A stretch of 64,000 nucleotides of DNA, taken from Betaproteobacteria bacterium (lineage in GTDB: Bacteria; Pseudomonadota; Gammaproteobacteria; Burkholderiales; JAEUOS01). The stretch lies in contig JAQGMJ010000030.1 of NCBI GenBank assembly GCA_028292405.1, positions 222,039-286,038 on the forward strand, written 5' to 3'. The translations under genes were made by a program, and so were the position numbers. Below, piece by piece: positions 43,707-50,834 of this stretch (position 1 is its first letter; the number at the start of each line of letters is the position of its first letter). A model generated the notes under the pieces. That model saw only the letters and a program-made list of their open reading frames with translations. It was not told the DNA's origin and searched no databases.

Positions 43707-45589
43707 AAATGGCGCAAGGGCGCTGGATGATGGCGCTGGCATTGACGGGCGTGCTGCTGCCCGGCGCCTCAAGGGCGCAATTTCTGGCGCCGCTGCCCGG
43801 CCTGACCGTGCCGAATTGCGCCAACACGGCGGCGGACCAGTCGCTCTACCAGCGCCAGCACAACCAATTGCTGCCGCTGTGCTCGACCTTGCGCCCGGGT
43901 GTGACGAAGGTGCCCGCACCCGCAGCGCTTACGCCGTTCGCGCCGATATTCGTCGCCCCTACAACGGCGCCGACCACGGCGCCGGCTGCCACCACTCCCG
44001 GCACCACGACCACCCCCGGCCTGATCGCCGGGCGCAGCGCCGCCCCGCCGCCGCCCGCCGGCACCAACGCTGCCGGCGCGCCGGTGAACAATGTGCCGAC
44101 TTGCGTCACTTCGGTGGTCGAGCAGAATCGTTATGAAACGGCCACGGGCGTGCGGCCGCCGCTGTGCATGACCGACTCGGTTGCCGGTACGCCGCTGGCA
44201 CCGACGACCGGCGTGACCACGCCCGCCGGCGTCAATGCAGCGGGCATGCCGGTCAACCCGGTGACGCCGGCGGCCGGCATTGCTTCCGCTGCTGGTGCTC
44301 CACCCCCGCCCGCCGCAGCCCCGACTTCGGGTGGCGGTGCGCCGTCTCCGGGCGCCGCGCCATCGGGAGCGCCTTCACCCGGGGGAGGCGGAGCAGGGGC
44401 GCCGCCCGATGCTGGCGCCGCACCCGCCGCCAACAACATCGCGCCGCAATCGGCGCCGGTGGTGGCGCCCGCCGCTCCGCCGCGACCCAGCCGCGAGCCG
44501 GACCAGTTGGTGGTGTACTGGCCTGATAGCGCGACCGTCGACCCGCTGCTGGCGCGCATCCAGCGCGAGTTCGGCTTGCGGCCGGCGCAGCAGACTCCCC
44601 TGGGCCGGCTCGGCGGCGTGGTGCTGCTGTTTCGCACCACCGGCGCCGCCGGCGCGCCGCCGCTCGACACCCTGCGCGCGCGCATGCGCGAGGCCTTGCC
44701 GCAGGTGGCGATCGACTTCAACATGCTCTATTACACCGACGCCGGTCCGCGCCAGTATTTCGGCGCGCACCTGATGCTGCCCGCCGGCGACGGCCCGGCA
44801 GTGCCGGTCGGGATCGTCGACACCGAGGTCGGGCAGATCGCCGCGCTCAAGGGCGTGCAGATCGTGCGCAAGAGTTTTCTCGCCGACGGCGACGTGCCGG
44901 CCGCCGACGGCCACGGTACCGCGGTGGCGAGCCTGATCGCCGGGCGCGACCCGGCGCACCAGTTCGCCGGTGTGGCGCCGGCAGCGCCGCTGCATGCCGC
45001 CGCCATCATGCGGCGCATTGGCGAAGGCGAGGGCACCAGCACGCTGCTGCTGGCGCAGGCGCTGGACTGGCTGTTGGGACAGCAGGTGAGGGTGATCAAC
45101 CTCAGCCTGGGCGGGCCGGGCGACGCACTGATGGCGCGCCTGATCGACAAATTGACGCACCAGCCCGGGGTGATCGTGGTGGCGGCCGCCGGCAACGGCG
45201 GCCCGGATGCGCCGCCAAGTTACCCCGCTGCCTACCCCGGCGTACTGGCGGTGACGGCGACCAATGCCGCGGATCAGATCTACGGCCGCGCCAATCGCGG
45301 CAGCTATGTCAGCCTGGCCGCGCCGGGCGAAGACCTCTGGGTGCCCGACCAGGCCGAGGGTCATTACGTCAGCGGCACCTCATTTGCCGCCGCCCTGGTC
45401 TCCGGCCTGGCCGGGCGGGTGCTGGCGCGCGAACCGCGCTTGTCGGCCGACAGCCTGCTCAAGCATCTGTGCAACTCGGCCAAAGACCTGGGGGCGCAAG
45501 GCCCGGACCCGGTCTATGGCTGCGGGCTGTTGCAGGCGGCCGGCGCGCTCGACGCGAAAAATTTCGCGGATTTTTCGAAAAAGAATTGA
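43703..45589 (+). CDS. Exported subtilisin-like (S8) serine protease
   Basis: A 628-residue protein with a signal peptide (cleavage after ASRA, residue 25), two short Cys-pair modules, a long Pro/Ala/Gly/Thr-rich linker to about 265, a small domain (QLVVYWPDSATVDPLLARIQ) and a peptidase S8 domain. The triad is Asp373 in VGIVDTEVGQ, His404 in DGHGTAVAS and Ser560 in SGTSFAAAL; the oxyanion Asn is in AAAGNGG. The linker and Cys modules are unusual. Coupled to the anti-sigma gene, it could act on the anti-sigma or on the co-regulated exported proteins. Its stop codon is part of box 3. Confidence 0.9.
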   Translation: MKMAQGRWMMALALTGVLLPGASRAQFLAPLPGLTVPNCANTAADQSLYQRQHNQLLPLCSTLRPGVTKVPAPAALTPFAPIFVAPTTAPTTAPAATTPGTTTTPGLIAGRSAAPPPPAGTNAAGAPVNNVPTCVTSVVEQNRYETATGVRPPLCMTDSVAGTPLAPTTGVTTPAGVNAAGMPVNPVTPAAGIASAAGAPPPPAAAPTSGGGAPSPGAAPSGAPSPGGGGAGAPPDAGAAPAANNIAPQSAPVVAPAAPPRPSREPDQLVVYWPDSATVDPLLARIQREFGLRPAQQTPLGRLGGVVLLFRTTGAAGAPPLDTLRARMREALPQVAIDFNMLYYTDAGPRQYFGAHLMLPAGDGPAVPVGIVDTEVGQIAALKGVQIVRKSFLADGDVPAADGHGTAVASLIAGRDPAHQFAGVAPAAPLHAAAIMRRIGEGEGTSTLLLAQALDWLLGQQVRVINLSLGGPGDALMARLIDKLTHQPGVIVVAAAGNGGPDAPPSYPAAYPGVLAVTATNAADQIYGRANRGSYVSLAAPGEDLWVPDQAEGHYVSGTSFAAALVSGLAGRVLAREPRLSADSLLKHLCNSAKDLGAQGPDPVYGCGLLQAAGALDAKNFADFSKKN

Positions 45590-45615
45590 ACCGTTCGTAA
45601 TCGAGCCGCGACTTA
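45587..45615 (+). promoter_or_regulatory. ECF-type promoter box 3, overlapping the protease stop codon
   Basis: TGAACC at 45587-45592 (its TGA is the stop codon of the protease gene), 16 bases, CGACTTA at 45609-45615. It lies 246 bases upstream of the barrel-protein start. Confidence 0.83.
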
Positions 45616-45740
45616 AGCCGGAGTCTGCTGCCGGCTGATCGTTTAAGGATTTGCCGGGGACAGGCTGCCTTGGGGGATTTGTGGGGAAATTACAGAAATC
45701 GTTTGCGTGGCCCAAGCCAATATTAATGTCGTTGTCATCA

Positions 45741-45784
45741 GATTGGCGCGGCAGGCGCAGTGTGGTATTTGCGCCCAATCTGCC
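45741..45784 (+). promoter_or_regulatory. Two competing hairpins in the leader of the barrel-FecR operon
   Basis: GATTGGCGC at 45741-45749 can pair with GCGCCCAATC at 45771-45780 (one bulge). Alternatively GGCAG plus GCGCA at 45750-45759 pairs with TGCGC and CTGCC at 45770-45784. The two structures share 45771-45780 and exclude each other, a layout seen in attenuators. It is inside the long untranslated leader after box 3. Confidence 0.4.
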
Positions 45785-45861
45785 TGCTTATCGGGCATCT
45801 GAATTGCTACTGCCAGCGGGTTCGCCGAAAATGCGTAAAAACCCGTAATGGATTTCACTCA

Positions 45862-47571
45862 ATGAACAATAAGAAGAAACGACTCCGTTCGTTTCGCTGC
45901 GGGCCTTTGGCGCTGCTGGTTTTTGCGGGCACGGCCGGGGCGCAAAGCCAGCCGAACTCCAATGAAGCGATTGCCCAGGCCTTCGCCCAGGCGGGCGGCG
46001 CCACACCGCAGGTGGTGGCGCAGCCGGACGGCAGCACGCGGATCGAATGGCACGGCAATGCCACGGTTGACGTCTACGGCAACAAGATCAACTCCGCCGG
46101 CGGGACCACCACCTCGCCGCTGACCAGCGGCACTTTCGGCAGATCGGTCTTCCAGAGCGATTTGCGCGGCATCGGCCCGGGCGGCGACGTCAGCCAGTTC
46201 CAGCTGGGCATGACCTTCAGCAACGACCGCTCCGTGCTCAGCCAGACCTCGCACCAGATCAACAACCTGCAGTTGGGCCGTGCCGGGCCGAATTACCAGA
46301 TCAGCGTCGGCGACGTCATGCCGAATTTTTCCACCCTGAGTTCGGCCCTGGGCGTGCGCGGCCTGATGGCTTCGCGCCAGTTCGGCAACACCGGGGTCTC
46401 CGGCTATACCGGCGTGGTCGCCGAAAGCTGGGAGGCGCTGGGGGAGCAGATCTACCGCAACCAGCTGGTGCGGGAAGTTTACGGCGTCAAGGTGGACCAC
46501 GCGATCACGCCGGGCCTGAAGGTATTCGCCACCGGCCAGGAAGGATCGGACCGCAGCGACAGCATCACCGCCCCCGGCGTGATCGGCACCCTGCAGCCCG
46601 CGCGCGTGCGCGCCGGCAGCGGCGGCCTGACCTACCAGGACGGCCCCTGGCAACTTTCCACCGAAGCGGCGATGAGCGGCTACGAGCAGACCGGCCTGCC
46701 CGGGCGCCACGGCCATGCATTCGTCGCCGACGGCAGCTGGCGCGGCACCACCGTGACCCTGCGCAGCGGCTTTCACGACATCGACACCAACTTCGTCAGC
46801 CTCTCGACCGCCGCCCAGGCCGGCATCAAGGAAGGCTACGTCGGCGGCGACTGGACCGCGGCCAGCTGGCTCTCCCTGGGCAGCGACCTGCGCCGCACCA
46901 AGCTGGCCACCCTGGATTTCGCCGGCATCCCGTCGACCATCACCCGCACCGATTCCGGCAGCGCCCGCGCCACCGTCAATCTCGGCCCCAACTGGCCGGG
47001 CTGGACCGGCAACCTGCAGCAGGCCGAATCGCGCATCTTCGACGCGCTGGGCCAGCGCGCGCGCAACGAGCAATCGTCGGCCGGCGTCAACTACGCTTCG
47101 CCGACCTGGACGTCGGGCTTCAACTACGGGCTATCGAAGGTGCGCAGCGCCGGCGCCGCACTCTCCGACTCCGACACCGAGTCCTACCAGCTGATGCTGG
47201 GCCGCAGCTTCAGCAATGCCAATGCCAACGAGCCCGCCAGCTGGACCCTGAACCTGAACACCTCTGGCGGCATGCAGCGCCAGCACCTGCTGGCCGGCGG
47301 CGACACCGTCACCACCAACTACTCGGTCGGCATCAGCGGCCAGAACACCCGGTACGGCAGCCTGAACCTGATATTCACCGGCGGCGAAATCACCCAGCTC
47401 ACCGGGCTGCCGGCGCTGCGCCAGCGCGGCGTGCAGCTCGAGGCCCTGCATCCCTTAAGCGCCCGGGCCGCCGTCAAAGTCTATTCGCGCGACATCCAGC
47501 GCAACATCGGCGATCCGCTGTCGGGTGCGACCGAGCGGGTCACCGGCATACAATTGAGCTATACCCTATAG
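45862..47571 (+). CDS. Probable outer-membrane beta-barrel protein, unknown function
   Basis: A 569-residue protein with a signal peptide (basic start, cleavage after AGA, residue 27). The mature part is nearly all short amphipathic strands rich in Gly, Ser, Thr and aromatic residues (e.g. FQLGMTFSNDRSVLSQTSHQ, VYGVKVDHAITPGLKVFA-like repeats), as in porin or autotransporter-like barrels, and ends in ATERVTGIQLSYTL, a barrel-type final strand although the last residue is Leu, not Phe. No known family is recognised with confidence. First gene of the operon driven from box 3; followed directly by the NTF2-like gene. Confidence 0.75.
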   Translation: MNNKKKRLRSFRCGPLALLVFAGTAGAQSQPNSNEAIAQAFAQAGGATPQVVAQPDGSTRIEWHGNATVDVYGNKINSAGGTTTSPLTSGTFGRSVFQSDLRGIGPGGDVSQFQLGMTFSNDRSVLSQTSHQINNLQLGRAGPNYQISVGDVMPNFSTLSSALGVRGLMASRQFGNTGVSGYTGVVAESWEALGEQIYRNQLVREVYGVKVDHAITPGLKVFATGQEGSDRSDSITAPGVIGTLQPARVRAGSGGLTYQDGPWQLSTEAAMSGYEQTGLPGRHGHAFVADGSWRGTTVTLRSGFHDIDTNFVSLSTAAQAGIKEGYVGGDWTAASWLSLGSDLRRTKLATLDFAGIPSTITRTDSGSARATVNLGPNWPGWTGNLQQAESRIFDALGQRARNEQSSAGVNYASPTWTSGFNYGLSKVRSAGAALSDSDTESYQLMLGRSFSNANANEPASWTLNLNTSGGMQRQHLLAGGDTVTTNYSVGISGQNTRYGSLNLIFTGGEITQLTGLPALRQRGVQLEALHPLSARAAVKVYSRDIQRNIGDPLSGATERVTGIQLSYTL

Positions 47572-48093
47572 ATGAGCCCAACTATCCCAACCTGCTCCCC
47601 CGGCCGCCTGGCGCGCTTTTGCCTGAGCCGGCGCCTGCGCTTTTGCCTGCACAGGTGCCTGCAATGCTGCGCCTTGGCATGGATTTGCCTGTTGCCCGGC
47701 GCCCAGGCGCAGGGCGCCGCCGCGCCTCCGGCCTTCGAACTGGAGCAGGGTGCGCGCGGCGCGCTCAACACGCTCATCGTCGCCTACGCCGGCAACCAGC
47801 CCTTGCTGGCCGAGACGATGCTCGACGAGGCGATGATCGGCCGGCAGATCCTGGTCGACCAGATGCGCACCTCGCTGAACCAGCAGGCGCAGATCCAGGT
47901 GAGCCTGCGCGACGTCCGCTCGAGCATCGGCGACAACGTGGTGGCCGTCACCTTCAGCTGGGAAAAGCGCTTTTTGCAGATTCCGGCGATGACGCCGATG
48001 CTGCGCAGCGGGCGCGCCATCTTCATGTGGCAGCGCAGCGCCCAGGGCTGGCGTCTGGTCGGCATCAGCGGCGACAGTCCGTTTGCCCTTTGA
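47572..48093 (+). CDS. Exported NTF2-like protein
   Basis: A 173-residue protein whose ATG touches the barrel gene's stop. An unusually long, Arg/Cys-rich N-terminus leads into a hydrophobic stretch and a probable cleavage site at GAQAQG (near residue 47). The rest has the order helix, helix, four strands typical of NTF2/SnoaL-like folds: ALNTLIVAYAGNQPLLAETM, MIGRQILVDQMR, AVTFSWEKRF and WRLVGISGDSPF. The same domain, with clear similarity, occurs in the FecR protein (residues 254-368), so the two probably arose from one ancestor. No catalytic site is evident. Confidence 0.72.
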   Translation: MSPTIPTCSPGRLARFCLSRRLRFCLHRCLQCCALAWICLLPGAQAQGAAAPPAFELEQGARGALNTLIVAYAGNQPLLAETMLDEAMIGRQILVDQMRTSLNQQAQIQVSLRDVRSSIGDNVVAVTFSWEKRFLQIPAMTPMLRSGRAIFMWQRSAQGWRLVGISGDSPFAL

Positions 48094-48116
48094 CCGGCAC
48101 CGAACGGAGACCAACA

Positions 48117-48164
48117 ATGAAAAACACGTGCGCGATACAAGCAAAAACAGCGGGCGAACAATGA
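48117..48164 (+). CDS. 15-codon leader ORF coupled to the FecR gene
   Basis: GGAGA lies six bases before an ATG that opens MKNTCAIQAKTAGEQ and stops at a TGA overlapping the ATG of the FecR gene (ATGA). The FecR start itself has no good ribosome site. Translation of FecR therefore probably depends on ribosomes ending this short frame. The peptide may have no role of its own. Confidence 0.5.
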   Translation: MKNTCAIQAKTAGEQ

Positions 48165-49672
48165 ACCTATCCATCTTCAAGGCCGGCGCGCTGGCGCTGC
48201 TGTTACTGGCGTCCCCTGCCTACGCCAACGGCGAAATCGAATTCATGTCCGGCGACGTCAGCGTGATGAACGCCAAGGGCGAGCTGCGCGTACCCGCGCG
48301 CGGCCAGCGGGTCGAGCCGGGCGACACGGTGATGACCGGGCGCGACGGCGAAGTCCACCTGGTGATGGACGACAACGGCCTAATCGCGCTGCGTCCCGGC
48401 ACCCGCCTGAAAATCGAGGTCTACACCGCCGCCGGCACCGCCGACGACGGCGTGGTGCTGAACCTGTTCCGCGGCACCTTCCGCTCGGTGACCGGCTGGA
48501 TCGGCAAGACCGCCCCGAGCAAGTATTCGATCCGCACGCCCTCGGCGACCATCGGCATTCGCGGCACCGACCACGAGCCGATGGTGATCGACGAAGGCCC
48601 GGACGCCGGCACCTACGACAAGGTGAACGAGGGCGGCTCCACGCTGACCACCGGCTTCGGCAAGGTCGACGTCGCCCCGCAGCAGGCCGGCTTCGCCCCG
48701 CGCGGCGCCCTGGTCGCGCCGCAGGTGCTGGCGGTGGTCCCGCCGCTGTTCAAGACCACGCCGAACGAGAATGTGATCGAGCGCAGCAAGGCCTCGCTGG
48801 CCAAGGGCATCGAAGAGCAACTGCTGAAAAAGCGCCGCGAAAACGAACGCGGTGGCGCCGGCCCGGCGCTGCCGCTGGCCGCGACCCAGGCCCCGGTCAA
48901 GCTCGGCGACGCCAACGACATGCGCAACGCCTCCCTGGCGCTGGACGAGCTGCTGGCGGCCTACGAGCAGGGCAACGTCGGCTACCTGCGCGCGCACCTC
49001 AACCCCGCGATGATCGGCCTGCAAAAATTGCTCGACGATGTGACCAAAGAAAACAACCTCTGCAAGCAGATGCGCGTCCTGCTGCTCGACAAGCAGGTAC
49101 AGGCCAGCCCGGACCTGGCGGTGATCCAGACCAACTTCCAGAAACGCTGCCTGCAGTTGCCCAACATGACGCCGGTGTTCTTCAGCGGCCACACCACCTT
49201 CCTGATGCACCGCGAGCCGGGCGGCTGGACCATGGCGGCGGTTTCCGGCGTCAGCCCCTTCAACAGTGCGCTCACCAATGTGCTGGCGACCATGACTGTG
49301 GTCAACGGCGCCGTTTCCCCCGGCTTCGGCGGTCCTGCCGCCCCCGCCCCGCAGCCGTTCAGGATCACCGTGGTCGACCCGGACCGCGCCGGCATGAACT
49401 CGGTCACCGTGCAGATCAATACCACCCACCCGTTCATCAACGATTCGCTCACCGTGACCTTGCTGCCGGTGTCGCCGGGTTCGCCGCAATTCAGCGTCGC
49501 CACCGTCCTGTTCGCTAACCCGCCGTCGGGCCGCTGCATCGCCCCCTCGGCACCAGCGAACCAGCCGACCGCGCTGGAAGTCTGCCCGGGCACCAGCTAT
49601 GTGGTGAACTACGTGGATACGACCACCCCCAACGGCGGGCAGGTCGTCAGCAGCCGCGGGGTCATCCCCTGA
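48161..49672 (+). CDS. Exported FecR-domain protein with NTF2-like domain
   Basis: A 503-residue protein with a signal peptide (cleavage after AYA, residue 22). Residues 24-165 form a FecR domain: IEFMSGDVSVMNAKGELRVP, GDTVMTGRDGEVHLVMDDN and SATIGIRGTDHE. Residues 254-368 repeat the NTF2-like domain of the preceding gene (ALDELLAAYEQGNVGYLRAH ... MAAVSGVSPF). The C-terminus is beta-rich with two Cys (GRCIAPS and EVCPGTSY). There is no membrane anchor or cytoplasmic anti-sigma domain, so unlike FecR of iron transport it is a periplasmic or secreted protein, possibly a sensor or scaffold. Third protein of the box 3 operon. Confidence 0.83.
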   Translation: MNLSIFKAGALALLLLASPAYANGEIEFMSGDVSVMNAKGELRVPARGQRVEPGDTVMTGRDGEVHLVMDDNGLIALRPGTRLKIEVYTAAGTADDGVVLNLFRGTFRSVTGWIGKTAPSKYSIRTPSATIGIRGTDHEPMVIDEGPDAGTYDKVNEGGSTLTTGFGKVDVAPQQAGFAPRGALVAPQVLAVVPPLFKTTPNENVIERSKASLAKGIEEQLLKKRRENERGGAGPALPLAATQAPVKLGDANDMRNASLALDELLAAYEQGNVGYLRAHLNPAMIGLQKLLDDVTKENNLCKQMRVLLLDKQVQASPDLAVIQTNFQKRCLQLPNMTPVFFSGHTTFLMHREPGGWTMAAVSGVSPFNSALTNVLATMTVVNGAVSPGFGGPAAPAPQPFRITVVDPDRAGMNSVTVQINTTHPFINDSLTVTLLPVSPGSPQFSVATVLFANPPSGRCIAPSAPANQPTALEVCPGTSYVVNYVDTTTPNGGQVVSSRGVIP

Positions 49673-49788
49673 TCCTGGCTCGGCCGCGGCGAGTGGCGCT
49701 GCAAGGCGCGGCGAAGCGCGGCTGGACAGGACCGCAAGGCGCTCTCGCGCGAATCGGAACAGGCTGCTCCCGGCCTGCGCCGATTCTT

Positions 49789-49817
49789 TGAACCCCGGCA
49801 CCGCGATTGCCGACTTA
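49789..49817 (+). promoter_or_regulatory. ECF-type promoter box 4
   Basis: TGAACC at 49789-49794, 16 bases, CGACTTA at 49811-49817. It lies 61 bases upstream of the ATG at 49878. Confidence 0.83.
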
Positions 49818-49877
49818 TTGGCAAGTCCTGCTTCGGCGGGCATATAGCCGGTACAAACTTTTTCGAGGTTCATCTTC

Positions 49878-50369
49878 ATGCGCGTGTCCATCCTTGCACT
49901 TGCCGTCGCTGCCTTCTGCGGCGCTGCTCCCTTGATCGCCGGCGCCGCCGACAAGCCCGCCGCCGCCGGCCAGGCCATGGCCATCAAGCCGCAGCCCGGC
50001 ATCGCCGTGCTGCCGCCGGGCCAGATCAGCGGCGTGAGCCTCACGCCCAACACGGTGAAAAGCTCGGAGCAGACCACCGCCACCATCGCCGGCAGCGGCC
50101 ACTGCAAATTCACCGTCAACGGCAACAACGGCCTGATCCTCAACGAAGACGCCGACCTGCCGGCCAAGGTACCGATGTCCTTCATCGTCAACAGCAACGA
50201 AACCAGGGTGTTCACCGTCAAGGTCGACGGCGTGGCGGGCTGCAAGGGTTCCGTCACCACGCAGATCACCGTGGGCCAGCCGGTGCAAGGGCCTGGCACG
50301 GTCGATCCTTCCAAGCCGCTGATGTCCCCGGTGCAGCAGAACAGCATCACGGTAAAGCCGAACCCCTGA
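49878..50369 (+). CDS. Small exported Cys-pair protein, unknown function
   Basis: A 163-residue protein with a signal peptide ending near AGAAD (residue 23), a short linker, one beta-rich module with two cysteines (SGHCKFTVNGNNGLI and VDGVAGCKGSVTTQ) and a proline-rich tail. The module's pattern (Cys, strand, FTVKVDG-type strand, Cys-x-Gly) matches the repeated modules of the 531-residue protein at 40212. It is alone on its transcript behind box 4. GAGG upstream supports the start. Confidence 0.75.
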   Translation: MRVSILALAVAAFCGAAPLIAGAADKPAAAGQAMAIKPQPGIAVLPPGQISGVSLTPNTVKSSEQTTATIAGSGHCKFTVNGNNGLILNEDADLPAKVPMSFIVNSNETRVFTVKVDGVAGCKGSVTTQITVGQPVQGPGTVDPSKPLMSPVQQNSITVKPNP

Positions 50370-50519
50370 ATGCGGACAGGCGCCCCGGCGCGGCGCCTGC
50401 ACCGCGGCCCGTGCCGGCAAACGCCGGCAGGGCAGGGCGCGAAGAGGGCGGACGGGAACTATTTAATGCCGGTTTTGTGACTTAGTACCGCCGCCGGTCT
50501 GAACCCTTCGCACCAGTGC

Positions 50520-50816
50520 ATGCGACAAAGAGGCATGATTACCTCTTCCTGCACCGATTCCGGGCTTTCACCCGACAGCACCACCTTGCCAGGCATGCTG
50601 GCCCTGCAGCAATACATCGAGTTCGTAATGCACCTGATCGCCGTCGAGCGCATCGCCCGCGGCCTGCGCATGGTCGAAGTGGTGCAGATAGCCAAAATGA
50701 TCCAGGCCCTGCACGCAGGCTTTCAGGCGCGCTGGAAACTGCCCAGCCCGGCTTTGGAAACGCGGATGGTCGACTACCTGGTGGAACTGAGCGTCATTCG
50801 CCCGGCGTGTTATTGA
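50520..50816 (+). CDS. Uncertain small ORF
   Basis: A 98-codon frame with a predicted helical central part (LALQQYIEFVMHLIAVERIA) and no recognised family. There is no clear ribosome site; an ATG at 50535 has AGAGG too close. A degenerate version of the ECF box (GGAACT, 17 bases, TGACTTA; 50455-50484) precedes it, so it might be a weak fifth member of the regulon. It may also be a chance frame. Confidence 0.35.
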   Translation: MRQRGMITSSCTDSGLSPDSTTLPGMLALQQYIEFVMHLIAVERIARGLRMVEVVQIAKMIQALHAGFQARWKLPSPALETRMVDYLVELSVIRPACY

Positions 50817-50834
50817 CCCGCCCTGAGCCGGGCC

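Noticed and set aside
40218-43919. A 1233-codon open frame on the minus strand opposite the exported-protein and sigma-factor genes
   Set aside because: It runs across several well-supported plus-strand genes, is rich in Arg/His/Gly/Ala as expected from the antisense of GC-rich codons, and shows no family motif.
48380-50350. A 656-codon minus-strand frame opposite the FecR gene
   Set aside because: Antisense of a supported gene, with mixed low-complexity composition and no recognisable domain.
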